64,000 nucleotides of DNA from AC-32 sp963754265. GTDB lineage: Bacteria; Actinomycetota; Thermoleophilia; Gaiellales; Gaiellaceae. The notes under the pieces are model-generated. The model saw only the letters and a program-made list of their open reading frames with translations. It had not been told where the DNA came from and ran no database searches. The stretch covers positions 248,001-312,000 of the forward strand of contig CAVWFB010000001.1 of assembly GCA_963754265.1 (NCBI GenBank), given 5' to 3'. Position numbers and translations under genes: made by a program. This document shows positions 45,561 to 53,703 of the stretch, in pieces; the first letter of the stretch is position 1, and every line of letters begins with the position of its first letter.

Positions 45561-46316
45561 GAGACGCGCCCCCGCGCCGCCCATGAGCGCGCGGTCAGCT
45601 CGAAGCTCCCGGCGGGCTCGCCGAGTCGGCGGCGGTACTCCTCGCGGATGGCTTCTTGCGCCTCCGGCTCCAGCGAGGACGAGGTACTGCCCGGCAGGCC
45701 CGACGCCGAGCTGGAACGAGCTCCACACCTCGTCGAAGTCCGCATAGGGCGTGCTCACCTCGAGCGGCCCGAGCTCAATTTCCTCCAGGGCGTGCGCATT
45801 CCAGAGCTCGTCGAGTTCCTCCAGCGTGCCGAAGGTGGTCTCGCTCGCCGCCTCGGGATTGACGGCGCGGGCGGCCTCCCAGAACGCGCGCAGCAGCTGC
45901 ATCCCGCCGGCGAAGTCCCAGGTGCATGCCGCGACCACGCCTCCCGGATGGACGACGCGCGCCATCTCGGCGACCCCGGCCCGTGGATCGTCCATGAAGT
46001 GGACAACTAGCTGTGCGAGGGCGCCGTCGAACGCGTCGTCCGGCCACGGCAGCTCTTCGGCCACGCCCGTGCGCAGGTCAGCCTCCGGAACGCGAGCCGC
46101 ACAGGCCTCGAGCATCGGCGACGGGTCGACGCCGGCCACGTTCTCTGCTCCGAGGCGGTTCGCGAGCTCCTCGGTCAGGACGCCCGAGCCGCAGCCGACG
46201 TCGAGAATGCGCTGCCCAGGCGCGATCCCGCAGAAGTCCGCGAACACAGGCGCCAGCTCGCGGGAGTAGCGGCCCATGAAGCGGTCGTACGCGCCACCCG
46301 AGACCTCGAAGCTCAT
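45557..46316 (-). pseudogene. Class I SAM methyltransferase, one frameshift near the C-terminus
   Basis: The first frame (46316 to ~45680) has 'FEVSGGAYDRFMGRYSRELA', SAM motif I 'RILDVGCGSGVLTEELANRL', 'GVDPSPMLEACAARVP' and 'LPWPDDAFDGALAQLVVHFM', as in UbiE/arsM-like enzymes. The last ~40 residues continue in another frame ('LEPEAQEAIREEYRRRLGEP'). Removing one C at ~45675-45680 (GTCCTCG read as GTCTCG) restores a full protein of ~250 residues. The substrate is unknown. Only the C-terminal helix is affected, so a truncated product might still work. Confidence 0.82.
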
Positions 46317-46462
46317 GCGGGGCAGCGTATCCGGCGGTCGACCGAGGGACGGATTCGACACGGCGTCGTCACAGACACGTGCGCCCGCCCTCGATACGCT
46401 CGCCTCGGGGAGGAGGCCGGGAGAACCTGTTTAGGCGCTCGAGCGCGAGCCGCCGCCGCGAG

Positions 46463-46468
46463 TACACT
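46463..46468 (+). promoter_or_regulatory. -10 element 8 nt before purD
   Basis: TACACT then 8 nt then the GTG start, suggesting a leaderless purD transcript; no Shine-Dalgarno precedes it. Confidence 0.45.
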
Positions 46469-46476
46469 CGTGCGCC

Positions 46477-47700
46477 GTGAAGGTGCTCATCGTGGGGTCG
46501 GGCGGACGCGAACATGCGCTCGCATGGAAGCTGAGCCAGAGCCCGTCGCTCGAGTCGCTCCACTCTGCACCCGGGAACCCGGGCATCGCAGCCCTCGGCG
46601 AGTGTCACCCGGTCCGGGCGGAGGACGGCGAAGGCCTGCTCTCGCTGTGCCGCGAGCTCGGCGTCGATCTCGTCGTCGTCGGCCCCGAGGCGCCCCTGGT
46701 GGTCGGCCTGGTCGACACGCTCCGCCGGGCGGGAATCGCCGTATTCGGCCCGACCAGGGCCGCCGCGCGGATCGAAGGGTCGAAGAGCTTCGCCAAGGAG
46801 GTGCTCGAGGCGGCCGGCGTGCCGACCGCTGCTCGACTGGCGGTCGCGCGACCCCCGTGCGTGGTGAAAGCGGACGGTCTCGCAGCCGGGAAAGGAGTGT
46901 TCGTCTGCCGGACGCAGGAGGAGCTCGACGCCGGCCTGCACGGAGCTGCCGCACTCGGAGGCGACCTGGTCGTGGAGGAGCTTCTGGAGGGTGACGAGGT
47001 CTCGCTCTTCGCCGTCACCGACGGGCGCGACGCCGTAGCCCTGGCGCCCGCTCAGGACTTCAAGCGAATCGGTGACGAGGACACGGGGCCGAACACCGGC
47101 GGCATGGGCTCCTACTCCCCCGTGTCAGGATTGGGCGAGCTGGAGGTCGAGGAGCTGCTCGAGACGGTGCATCGACCCGTCCTCGAGGAGCTCGGGCGGC
47201 GAGGATCGCCGTTCTCAGGCCTCCTCTACGCAGGCCTGATGCTGACCGACGAGGGTCCGCGGGTGCTCGAGTTCAACTGCCGCTTCGGAGATCCGGAAAC
47301 GCAGTCGATCCTGCCGCTTGTCGAAGGCGACCTGCTGGGCGCGCTGTGGGGCGCGGCGACCGGCGAGCTCGACGCGAACCTGAGCATCGGGGAAGGCGCG
47401 GCGGTGACCGTCGTGCTCGCGAGTGGCGATTATCCGGAGCGCGGCGACACCGGCATCCCGATCGACGGGATCGAGGCTGCCGAGGCGACCGGAGCGTTGG
47501 TGTTCCACGCCGGCACCGCGCGACACGACGGACGCCTCGTCACGAGCGGCGGGCGGATCCTCGGCGTGACCGGGATCGCCGGTGACCTCGGGGCGGCCCG
47601 TACCGCAGCCTACGAGGCGGCGGACAAGATCGAGTTCGCCGGGATGCAGTTCAGACGCGACATCGCCTTGGCCGCCGCGGAGGGGCATGTCCGCAGCTGA
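46477..47700 (+). CDS. purD: Phosphoribosylamine-glycine ligase (GAR synthetase)
   Basis: 407-residue ATP-grasp ligase, second step of IMP synthesis. Blocks are 'VLIVGSGGREHALAWKLSQS', 'VVGPEAPLVVGLVD', 'CVVKADGLAAGKGVFVC', 'FKRIGDEDTGPNTGGMGSYS' and 'RVLEFNCRFGDPETQSILPL'. The middle ATP-grasp region is slightly short. It overlaps purE by 14 nt; there is no purF or purM nearby. Confidence 0.97.
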   Translation: MKVLIVGSGGREHALAWKLSQSPSLESLHSAPGNPGIAALGECHPVRAEDGEGLLSLCRELGVDLVVVGPEAPLVVGLVDTLRRAGIAVFGPTRAAARIEGSKSFAKEVLEAAGVPTAARLAVARPPCVVKADGLAAGKGVFVCRTQEELDAGLHGAAALGGDLVVEELLEGDEVSLFAVTDGRDAVALAPAQDFKRIGDEDTGPNTGGMGSYSPVSGLGELEVEELLETVHRPVLEELGRRGSPFSGLLYAGLMLTDEGPRVLEFNCRFGDPETQSILPLVEGDLLGALWGAATGELDANLSIGEGAAVTVVLASGDYPERGDTGIPIDGIEAAEATGALVFHAGTARHDGRLVTSGGRILGVTGIAGDLGAARTAAYEAADKIEFAGMQFRRDIALAAAEGHVRS

Positions 47701-48103
47701 GAGACCGGTCGTCGGGATCCTCGTTGGCTCGGAATCGGACCGCGAGCCGATGCAGCCCGCGGTCGACGAGCTGGAGGCGCACGGGATCCCGCACGAGCTC
47801 GAGGTGCGCTCGGCTCACCGCACTCCCGATGCGGTTGCCGAATACGCCCGCAGCGCTCGAGGGCGCGGGATCCGCGTGCTGATCGCCGGCGCCGGGCTCG
47901 CCGCGGCGCTTCCCGGAGTGGTCGCGGCGCACACCGACCTTCCGGTGATCGGGGTGCCGCTCCGCTCCCGGCTGAGCGTCCTCGACGGGCTGGACGCGCT
48001 GCTGTCGATCGTGCAGATGCCCCCGGGCGTGCCGGTCGCGACGGTCGGCGTCGACAACGCGAAGAACGCCGCCGTTCTGGCCGCCCGCATCCTCGGTAGC
48101 TGA
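47687..48103 (+). CDS. purE: N5-carboxyaminoimidazole ribonucleotide mutase (class I PurE)
   Basis: 138 residues. 'VVGILVGSESDREPMQPAVD' (GSxSD), 'LEVRSAHRTPDAVAEYARSA' and 'IAGAGLAAALPGVVAAHTDL' are the substrate loops of class I PurE, which acts after PurK. PurK is not in the window. Its ATG lies within the end of purD. Confidence 0.95.
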   Translation: MSAAERPVVGILVGSESDREPMQPAVDELEAHGIPHELEVRSAHRTPDAVAEYARSARGRGIRVLIAGAGLAAALPGVVAAHTDLPVIGVPLRSRLSVLDGLDALLSIVQMPPGVPVATVGVDNAKNAAVLAARILGS

Positions 48104-48265
48104 CTGTTCGGGCGGAGCGGGCTCGAGGTGCCTCCCGGCCGGACCCATCCCCAACCCCCACCCACCCAGGGGATCTCGAGGGTGCCTGAAAACGACGCAC
48201 GCGTGGTTGCCTTGAATGTGTCGAGTTCGTGAATTCAGCGCTCGGCTACCTTCCTGCGCGGGCTC

Positions 48266-48271
48266 TAGACT
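48266..48271 (+). promoter_or_regulatory. -10 element 7 nt before purB
   Basis: TAGACT then GCAGCCG then GTG. The spacing is that of a leaderless mRNA. The gap 48104-48265 otherwise holds no ORF. Confidence 0.45.
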
Positions 48272-48278
48272 GCAGCCG

Positions 48279-49595
48279 GTGATCACGCGCTACTCCCGAC
48301 CCGTGATGGCTGGGGTCTGGTCGGACGAGAACAGGCTGGCGCGCTGGCTCGACGTCGAGCTCGCCGCGCTCGAGGCGTGGGCGGAGCTCGGCGTCGTTCC
48401 CGCCGACGCCGTGGCTGAGATTCGCGATCACGCGAAGCCGCCCACGCCCGAGCGCGTCGCGGAGCTAGAGCGCGAGACCCAGCACGACCTTGCGGCCTTC
48501 GTGGACGCCGTCGCCGCCGAGCTCGGGCCATCCGGACGCTGGCTCCACCACGGCCTGACCTCGTCGGACATCGTCGACACCGCCCTCGCCCTGCAGGTAC
48601 GCGAGGCGGGCTCGCTCCTGCTCGAGGCCCTCGACCGCGCGCAGGAAGCGGTGATCTCGCGCGCGCGACAGCACAAGGACGACGTCTGCATCGGCCGGAC
48701 ACACGGCGTTCACGCCGAGCCGACCACCTTCGGCCTGAAGCTCGCCGGCTGGGCGTTCGAGCTCGAGCGGGGCCGCGACCGGCTCCGGCACGCGCTCGAG
48801 GGAATGCGTGTCGGCAAGCTCTCCGGCGCGGTCGGCACCTACGCGGCCACCGAGCCCGAGCTCGAGCGCCTCGCGTGCGAGCGGCTCGGTCTCGAGCCCG
48901 CGCCGGTCTCGACGCAGATCATCCAGCGCGACCGGCACGCCGAGCTCCTCACCGCCCTGGCACTCGTCGCCGCCTCGCTCGAGACGTTCGCCCTCGAGAT
49001 CCGCCACCTGGCACGAACCGAGGTCGGAGAGGTCGCCGAGCCGTTCGGGAAGGGCCAGAAGGGCTCCTCCGCAATGCCCCACAAGCGCAACCCGGTCGTC
49101 TCCGAGCGCATCTGCGGCCTGGCGCGGGTGGTGAGGGCCAATGCCCTGGTCGGTCTCGAGAACGTCGCGCTCTGGCACGAGCGGGACATCTCGCACTCCT
49201 CGGCCGAGCGCATCGTCATCCCGGACTCGTTCCTCGCACTCGACTACATGCTCGACCGCTTCACGTGGCTGGTCGAGGGCCTGGTCGTCAGACCCGAGAG
49301 GATGCGCCGCAACCTCGAGGCCGGCCATGGGCTCTTCTTCAGCCAGCGACTTCTGCTCGCGCTCGTCGAGTCCGGCCTGCCCAGGAGCGATGCCTACCGC
49401 CTCGTTCAGCGGCACGCGCTCCGGGCGCACGAGGAGGAACAGGACTTCCGTGAGCTCGTCGAAGCCGACGACGAGATCGCCGGACGCGTCGACCTCGACG
49501 CGATCTTCGACCTCGGCTGGTACACCCGTCACGTCGACGCCGTCTTCGAGCGGCTGGGCGCACTCGCCCGAAAGGAGGAGCCGATTCATGCCTGA
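48279..49595 (+). CDS. purB: Adenylosuccinate lyase
   Basis: 438-residue fumarase/aspartase superfamily enzyme used twice in purine synthesis. The signature loop is 'GKGQKGSSAMPHKRNPVVSE' (SSxMPxKxN). 'HHGLTSSDIVDTALALQ' and 'GRTHGVHAEPTTFGLKLAGW' carry the catalytic His residues. The GTG start follows a -10-like hexamer by 7 nt. The stop overlaps purC by 8 nt. Confidence 0.98.
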   Translation: MITRYSRPVMAGVWSDENRLARWLDVELAALEAWAELGVVPADAVAEIRDHAKPPTPERVAELERETQHDLAAFVDAVAAELGPSGRWLHHGLTSSDIVDTALALQVREAGSLLLEALDRAQEAVISRARQHKDDVCIGRTHGVHAEPTTFGLKLAGWAFELERGRDRLRHALEGMRVGKLSGAVGTYAATEPELERLACERLGLEPAPVSTQIIQRDRHAELLTALALVAASLETFALEIRHLARTEVGEVAEPFGKGQKGSSAMPHKRNPVVSERICGLARVVRANALVGLENVALWHERDISHSSAERIVIPDSFLALDYMLDRFTWLVEGLVVRPERMRRNLEAGHGLFFSQRLLLALVESGLPRSDAYRLVQRHALRAHEEEQDFRELVEADDEIAGRVDLDAIFDLGWYTRHVDAVFERLGALARKEEPIHA

Positions 49596-50451
49596 AGCCG
49601 CCGTCCACGTCGGAAGCGGAAAGGTCCGGGAGCTCTACGAGCTGGAGGGCGAGCGGTTGCTGCTCGTCGCCAGTGACCGCATCTCGACCTTCGACGTCGT
49701 CCTCCCGACCGAGATCCCCGACAAGGGCAGGGTGCTGACCGGGCTCGCCGGGTTCTGGTTCACGCGCACGGCCGGGCTCGTGCCCAACCACCTGCTCGCG
49801 CTACGCCCGGATGGACGGTCGAGCGAATGCCGCCGGCTCGAGATGCTGCCGATCGAATGCGTCGTCCGCGGCTACCTCACGGGCTCGGGCTGGAAGGACT
49901 ACCAGGCGACAGGCGCCGTCTGCGGCCACGTTCTCGGAGAGGGCCTGCGCGACTCCGACCGGCTGCCCGAGCCGATCTTCACCCCGGCCACCAAGGCCGA
50001 CGAAGGTCACGACGAGAACATCGACCGCGAGCGCGCGGCGGAGCTCGTCGGCCGGGAGCGGCTGGACGAGGTCGAGGGCACGGCAATCGCCCTCTACCGA
50101 TTTGCCTCCGAGCACGCGGCGGAGCGCGGAATCTTGATCGCCGACACGAAGTTCGAGTTCGGACTCGATCCCGACGGCAACCTGGTGCTCGCCGACGAGG
50201 CGTTCACGCCCGACTCCTCGCGTTTCTGGCCTGCGAACGAGTACGAGGCCGGGCGTCCCCAGCCGTCTTTCGACAAGCAGTTCGTGCGGGACTACTGCGA
50301 GACCCTCGGCTGGGACAAGACCGATCCGGGCCCAGAGCTGCCCGAGCAGGTCGTCGCCGGCACCCGGGCCCGCTACGTCGAGGCCTTCGAGCGCCTCACA
50401 GGCATCTCGTTCGACGACTACCTCGCCGACCCCCAGGTCGTGCTGCGGTGA
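49588..50451 (+). CDS. purC: SAICAR synthetase
   Basis: 287-residue ligase joining CAIR and Asp. 'GSGKVRELYELEGERLLLVA', 'SDRISTFDVVLPTEIPDKG', 'VVRGYLTGSGWKDYQATGAV' and 'DTKFEFGLDPDGNLVLADEA' are diagnostic. The GAGGAG upstream of its ATG lies inside purB, and its end overlaps purS by 4 nt. Confidence 0.97.
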   Translation: MPEAAVHVGSGKVRELYELEGERLLLVASDRISTFDVVLPTEIPDKGRVLTGLAGFWFTRTAGLVPNHLLALRPDGRSSECRRLEMLPIECVVRGYLTGSGWKDYQATGAVCGHVLGEGLRDSDRLPEPIFTPATKADEGHDENIDRERAAELVGRERLDEVEGTAIALYRFASEHAAERGILIADTKFEFGLDPDGNLVLADEAFTPDSSRFWPANEYEAGRPQPSFDKQFVRDYCETLGWDKTDPGPELPEQVVAGTRARYVEAFERLTGISFDDYLADPQVVLR

Positions 50452-50687
50452 GGGCGACCGTGCTCGTCCGCCCGAAACCGGGCATTCTCGACCCCCAGGG
50501 TGAGGCCGTGCAACGCTCGCTGGAGCAGCTCGGCTTCCCTGTCGAAGAGGCACGTGTCGGCCGTGTGGTCGACCTCGAGCTCGACCTCGGCGACACCGAC
50601 CGGACTCGCGCCGAGCTCGAGCGGATGTGCGAGCAGCTGCTCGCGAACCCGCTGATCGAGTCGTACGAGATCACCGTCGCCGAATGA
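50448..50687 (+). CDS. purS: FGAM synthase small subunit PurS
   Basis: 79 residues: 'VRPKPGILDPQGEAVQRSLE', 'VGRVVDLELDL', 'CEQLLANPLIESYEITV'. It bridges PurQ and the large PurL; its presence predicts the three-subunit enzyme. GTG overlaps the purC stop (GTGA), and its own stop overlaps purQ (ATGA). Confidence 0.95.
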   Translation: MRATVLVRPKPGILDPQGEAVQRSLEQLGFPVEEARVGRVVDLELDLGDTDRTRAELERMCEQLLANPLIESYEITVAE

Positions 50688-51382
50688 GCGAGGCGCCGCG
50701 CCCGAGAATCGCGGTCGTCGTCTTCCCCGGGTCGAATGACGATCGAGACGCCGCGCTCGCGTTCGAGCAGCTCGGGGCCGAGCCGGTCCTCGTCTGGCAT
50801 GCCGAGACCGAGCTGCCCGAGGTCGGCGCGGTCGTGCTCCCGGGCGGTTTCTCCTACGGCGACTACCTTCGCTGTGGGGCGATCGCGCGCTTCGCGCCGG
50901 TGATGGCGGCCGTGCAGCAGTTCGCCGGCGAGGGCGGCTTCGTGCTCGGAATCTGCAACGGCTTCCAGGTGCTCTGCGAGGCGGGTCTGCTCCCCGGTGT
51001 CCTCCGCCCGAACGAGTCGCTCTCCTTCGTCTGCCGCGACGTGGCGCTGCGGGTCGAGCGCGCCGACACGCCGTTCACCTCCCGGGTCGAGCCCGGGGGG
51101 CGCCTCACGATCCCGGTCAAGCACGGCGAGGGGTGCTTCTTCGCCGACGACGAGCTGCTTGCCGAGCTCGAGTCCGAAGGGCAGATCGTGCTCCGGTACG
51201 AGGACAACCCGAACGGCTCGATTGCCGACATCGCCGGGATCGTCAATCGGGACGGCAATGTGTTCGGGTTGATGCCGCACCCGGAACACGCCGTCGATTG
51301 GCTGCTTGGCTCCAGCGACGGCGCCCTCGTGCTCGGTTCGCTCGTCGACGCCGTGCGCGAGCGGCTACCCACCCCCGCCTAG
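50684..51382 (+). CDS. purQ: FGAM synthase glutaminase subunit PurQ
   Basis: 232 residues of class I glutamine amidotransferase. Catalytic Cys in 'GFVLGICNGFQVLCEAGLLP', His/Glu in 'GLMPHPEHAVDWLLG', and 'VVLPGGFSYGDYLRCGAIAR' binding loop. purL, which usually follows, is absent; instead a minus-strand gene overlaps the last 18 bp. Confidence 0.97.
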   Translation: MSEAPRPRIAVVVFPGSNDDRDAALAFEQLGAEPVLVWHAETELPEVGAVVLPGGFSYGDYLRCGAIARFAPVMAAVQQFAGEGGFVLGICNGFQVLCEAGLLPGVLRPNESLSFVCRDVALRVERADTPFTSRVEPGGRLTIPVKHGEGCFFADDELLAELESEGQIVLRYEDNPNGSIADIAGIVNRDGNVFGLMPHPEHAVDWLLGSSDGALVLGSLVDAVRERLPTPA

Positions 51383-51643
51383 CCCCAGCGCCTCGGCGAG
51401 CGCTGGTCGCTCCGCCAGGCCGGCCCGCAGCCGCTCCAAGTCGCGGCGCCGCAGGGTCACCGGCCCGCGCCGCGCCGTACCGCCCGTCGCGTAGGCGAAG
51501 CGGACGAGCCGCTCGCCGCCCGGTGCCTCCAGCAGCTGCACGACCGATGAAAACCGCTTCTCGCCGGCGCGCTGGGCCAGCGTCAGCTCCTCGACGAGCT
51601 CCGCCGGGCCCCAGGGTGTCGCCGTCTTCGCCACGTCGTCCAC
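51365..51643 (-). CDS. Small hypothetical protein overlapping purQ
   Basis: 92 residues (or 89 from GTG 51634). The sequence 'PWGPAELVEELTLAQRAGEK' and 'RFAYATGGTARRGPVTLRRR' suggests a compact soluble protein with a helical C-terminus. It is antisense to the end of purQ for 18 bp. Not recognised; synteny with pur genes is common in related genomes for small unnamed proteins, so it is probably real. Confidence 0.6.
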   Translation of the reverse strand: MDDVAKTATPWGPAELVEELTLAQRAGEKRFSSVVQLLEAPGGERLVRFAYATGGTARRGPVTLRRRDLERLRAGLAERPALAEALGLGGGG

Positions 51644-51669
51644 CCTAGCCGGCCGATTCGCGCGCGTAT

Positions 51670-52614
51670 GTGTCCAATTTGCGCCGAAATCAAGACGAAG
51701 AATCACCAATCCGAGGGACGCGCCGTGCCGCCGTTTCGGAGATCGTCTGGGCAGTGCCTGCGGCCGTCTCGCATCATCGTGCCCTCTTGCTGACGGCGTC
51801 CGCCGTCCTCTATCCGCTGATCTTCTCGGCGTTCCTCGTGCTGGAGAAGCCGGGGCTCGGGCTCGGCCACTTCTACTACATCCCGATCGCCATGATCGCG
51901 CTCGCGAACGGGCCGGTCTGGGGCGCCGGGGCCGGCCTCGTCGCGACGGGGCTGTACACGCTCGGGATCGTGATCAGCCCACGTCTGCCGACCTACGACG
52001 TGCTCACGACGAGCAGCACGATCCGGCTCGTCACCTACACGATGATCGGCATGCTCGTGGGCTGGTTCGCACACAACCACCGAGTGCTGGTCGACCGCCT
52101 GCGAGTGGCGGCGGAACGCGACTTCCTCACCGGCCTCCTGAACACGCGCGCCTTCGACGCAGTCCTCGCCACGCGGCTGGAGCTCGGCCGCCCCTTCGGG
52201 CTCGTGCTGGGGGACATGGACAACCTCAAAGAGGTGAACGACACCGAGGGCCACGCGGTCGGCAACGACGTCCTTCGCCGGGTCGGCGAGATCCTGGCCC
52301 GGGAGCTCGAAGAGGGGGACGAGCTGGCGCGGATCGGCGGCGACGAGTTCGCCGTCGTCACCTCCGCGCCGGGCACCGAAGCCGTTCGCGCGCTCTGCAG
52401 CCGGTTGACCGCGGCGCTTGCCGGCGAGGGGATGAGCATGAGCTTCGGCTGGGCGGTGTGTCCGCGAGACGGGGACAGCGCGCTGCTCCTCTACCGGGCC
52501 GCCGATGAGCGCCTCTACGCGCAGAAGCTGATTCGCAGCCGCCTGACCGCGGCCAAGGTCGTGAGCATGCCGAGCCGCGCCGAGCGCCTCGCCATGCGCT
52601 CGCAGCTCGGCTAG
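51670..52614 (+). CDS. Membrane-bound diguanylate cyclase (GGDEF)
   Basis: 314 residues. Residues ~25-140 have about four hydrophobic segments ('LLLTASAVLYPLIFSAFLVL', 'LVATGLYTLGIVIS', 'VTYTMIGMLVGWFA'). The GGDEF domain follows, with 'AAERDFLTGLLNTRAFDAVL', 'LVLGDMDNLKEVNDTEGHAV' and the intact active loop 'LARIGGDEFAVV', so it should make cyclic di-GMP. The inhibitory I-site RxxD five residues upstream reads EEGD here, so product inhibition is likely lost. GTG start. The end overlaps gloA by 4 nt on the other strand. Confidence 0.9.
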   Translation: MSNLRRNQDEESPIRGTRRAAVSEIVWAVPAAVSHHRALLLTASAVLYPLIFSAFLVLEKPGLGLGHFYYIPIAMIALANGPVWGAGAGLVATGLYTLGIVISPRLPTYDVLTTSSTIRLVTYTMIGMLVGWFAHNHRVLVDRLRVAAERDFLTGLLNTRAFDAVLATRLELGRPFGLVLGDMDNLKEVNDTEGHAVGNDVLRRVGEILARELEEGDELARIGGDEFAVVTSAPGTEAVRALCSRLTAALAGEGMSMSFGWAVCPRDGDSALLLYRAADERLYAQKLIRSRLTAAKVVSMPSRAERLAMRSQLG

Positions 52615-52991
52615 GCCGCCGAGCGCTCGATCAGCTCGATCCGGTACCCATCGGGATCCCGTACGAAGCAGAGGCGCGAGCCGCCCTCGCGGACCGTGTA
52701 GGGAGGCCTCTCCGGCTCGATGCCCTGCTCGGCCAGGCGCGCGAGCGTGCCGTCGAGGTCGTCCACGGTCAGAGCGACGTGCCCATAGCCCGTGCCCAGC
52801 TCATAGGAGTCCACGCCGAAATTGTGCGTGAGCTCCAGCTCCGGCTCCTCCTTGCCAGGGACGCCGAGGAAGTAGTTGACCGCCTCGTCCCGGATCGGGA
52901 GCTCGCGGCGCTTCTCGAGCCCGAGCGCCTCGTAGAACGCCACCGACCGCTCGGGGTCGGTCACGCGGTAGCAGGTGTGGATCAGCTCCAT
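52611..52991 (-). CDS. Lactoylglutathione lyase-like (GloA) VOC protein
   Basis: 126 residues typical of GloA: 'LIHTCYRVTDPERSVAFYEA', 'NYFLGVPGKEEPELELTHNF', 'GTGYGHVALTVDDLDGTLAR' and 'CFVRDPDGYRIELIERS'. His, Glu, His, Glu metal ligands are all at the expected places. Actinobacteria mostly lack glutathione, so the thiol partner may differ. Divergent from the XRE-cupin gene with 61 bp between. Confidence 0.9.
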   Translation of the reverse strand: MELIHTCYRVTDPERSVAFYEALGLEKRRELPIRDEAVNYFLGVPGKEEPELELTHNFGVDSYELGTGYGHVALTVDDLDGTLARLAEQGIEPERPPYTVREGGSRLCFVRDPDGYRIELIERSAA

Positions 52992-53052
52992 GGCCGGAGG
53001 CTACAGCGCCGAGGCCTACAGCTGCGGTTGATCTGGTGACGTCAGCGCAGTA

Positions 53053-53664
53053 GTGTCGCTTCAGATTTCTTTGGGCGAGGTCCAGCCGATTGCGGCACCT
53101 GCGGAGCGAGCCGCCGAGATCAACGTCGGCGAGCGGCTGCGAGCGATTCGCCACCTCCGCCGGGCAACGCTCAGGACGGTCGCCGAGCGAGCCGGGCTGA
53201 GCGAGAGCTTCCTGAGCCAGGTCGAGCGTGGGAAGGCGAGCGCGAGCATCGCCTCGCTCGCGCGCATCGCGGCGGCGCTGGGCGTGAACGTCGCCGACCT
53301 GTTCGAGCCTCACGCCGCTCGAGCCCATCCACGGGTCCTGCGTCGGGACAGCAGGCCTGCGCTCGCGTTCGGCAACCTCGGCCGTAAGTACCTGCTCACG
53401 CCACGTCCGCTGGAGCACCTCGAGGTGTTCGCCGCCGAGCTCGATCCGGGGGGATCGACGGGCGACGAGCCGTACACGCACGGCGATTCCGAAGAGCTCT
53501 TCGTGGTCCTCTCCGGCCGGGTCCATCTCCAGGTCGGAGAGCGCCTCTACGAGCTCGAACAAGGAGACAGCATCGACTACCGGAGCTCGGATCCCCACCG
53601 GGTCACGAACGCCGGCGACGAGGTCGCCGAGGTGATCTGGGTGATCAGCCCGCCCAGCTACTAG
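53053..53664 (+). CDS. XRE-family regulator with C-terminal cupin
   Basis: 203 residues. The helix-turn-helix is 'NVGERLRAIRHLRRATLRTV' and 'AGLSESFLSQVERGKASASI'; the cupin covers ~115-200 ('FAAELDPGGSTGDEPYTHGD', 'EELFVVLSGRVHLQVGERLY', 'DPHRVTNAGDEVAEVIW'). PuuR-type regulators with this layout control polyamine genes, and the next gene starts a polyamine-type transporter 39 bp away, so it likely regulates it. The GTG start is taken from the frame; there is no clear RBS. Confidence 0.9.
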   Translation: MSLQISLGEVQPIAAPAERAAEINVGERLRAIRHLRRATLRTVAERAGLSESFLSQVERGKASASIASLARIAAALGVNVADLFEPHAARAHPRVLRRDSRPALAFGNLGRKYLLTPRPLEHLEVFAAELDPGGSTGDEPYTHGDSEELFVVLSGRVHLQVGERLYELEQGDSIDYRSSDPHRVTNAGDEVAEVIWVISPPSY

Positions 53665-53703
53665 CTCCGATGACCACCGGCATCCAAGCGAAAGGAGCAC
53701 CAG

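Noticed and set aside
43884..46361. An 825-codon minus-strand frame across purA
   Set aside because: Only the methyltransferase N-terminus at its start is real; the remainder is antisense to purA, which has all its motifs on the plus strand.
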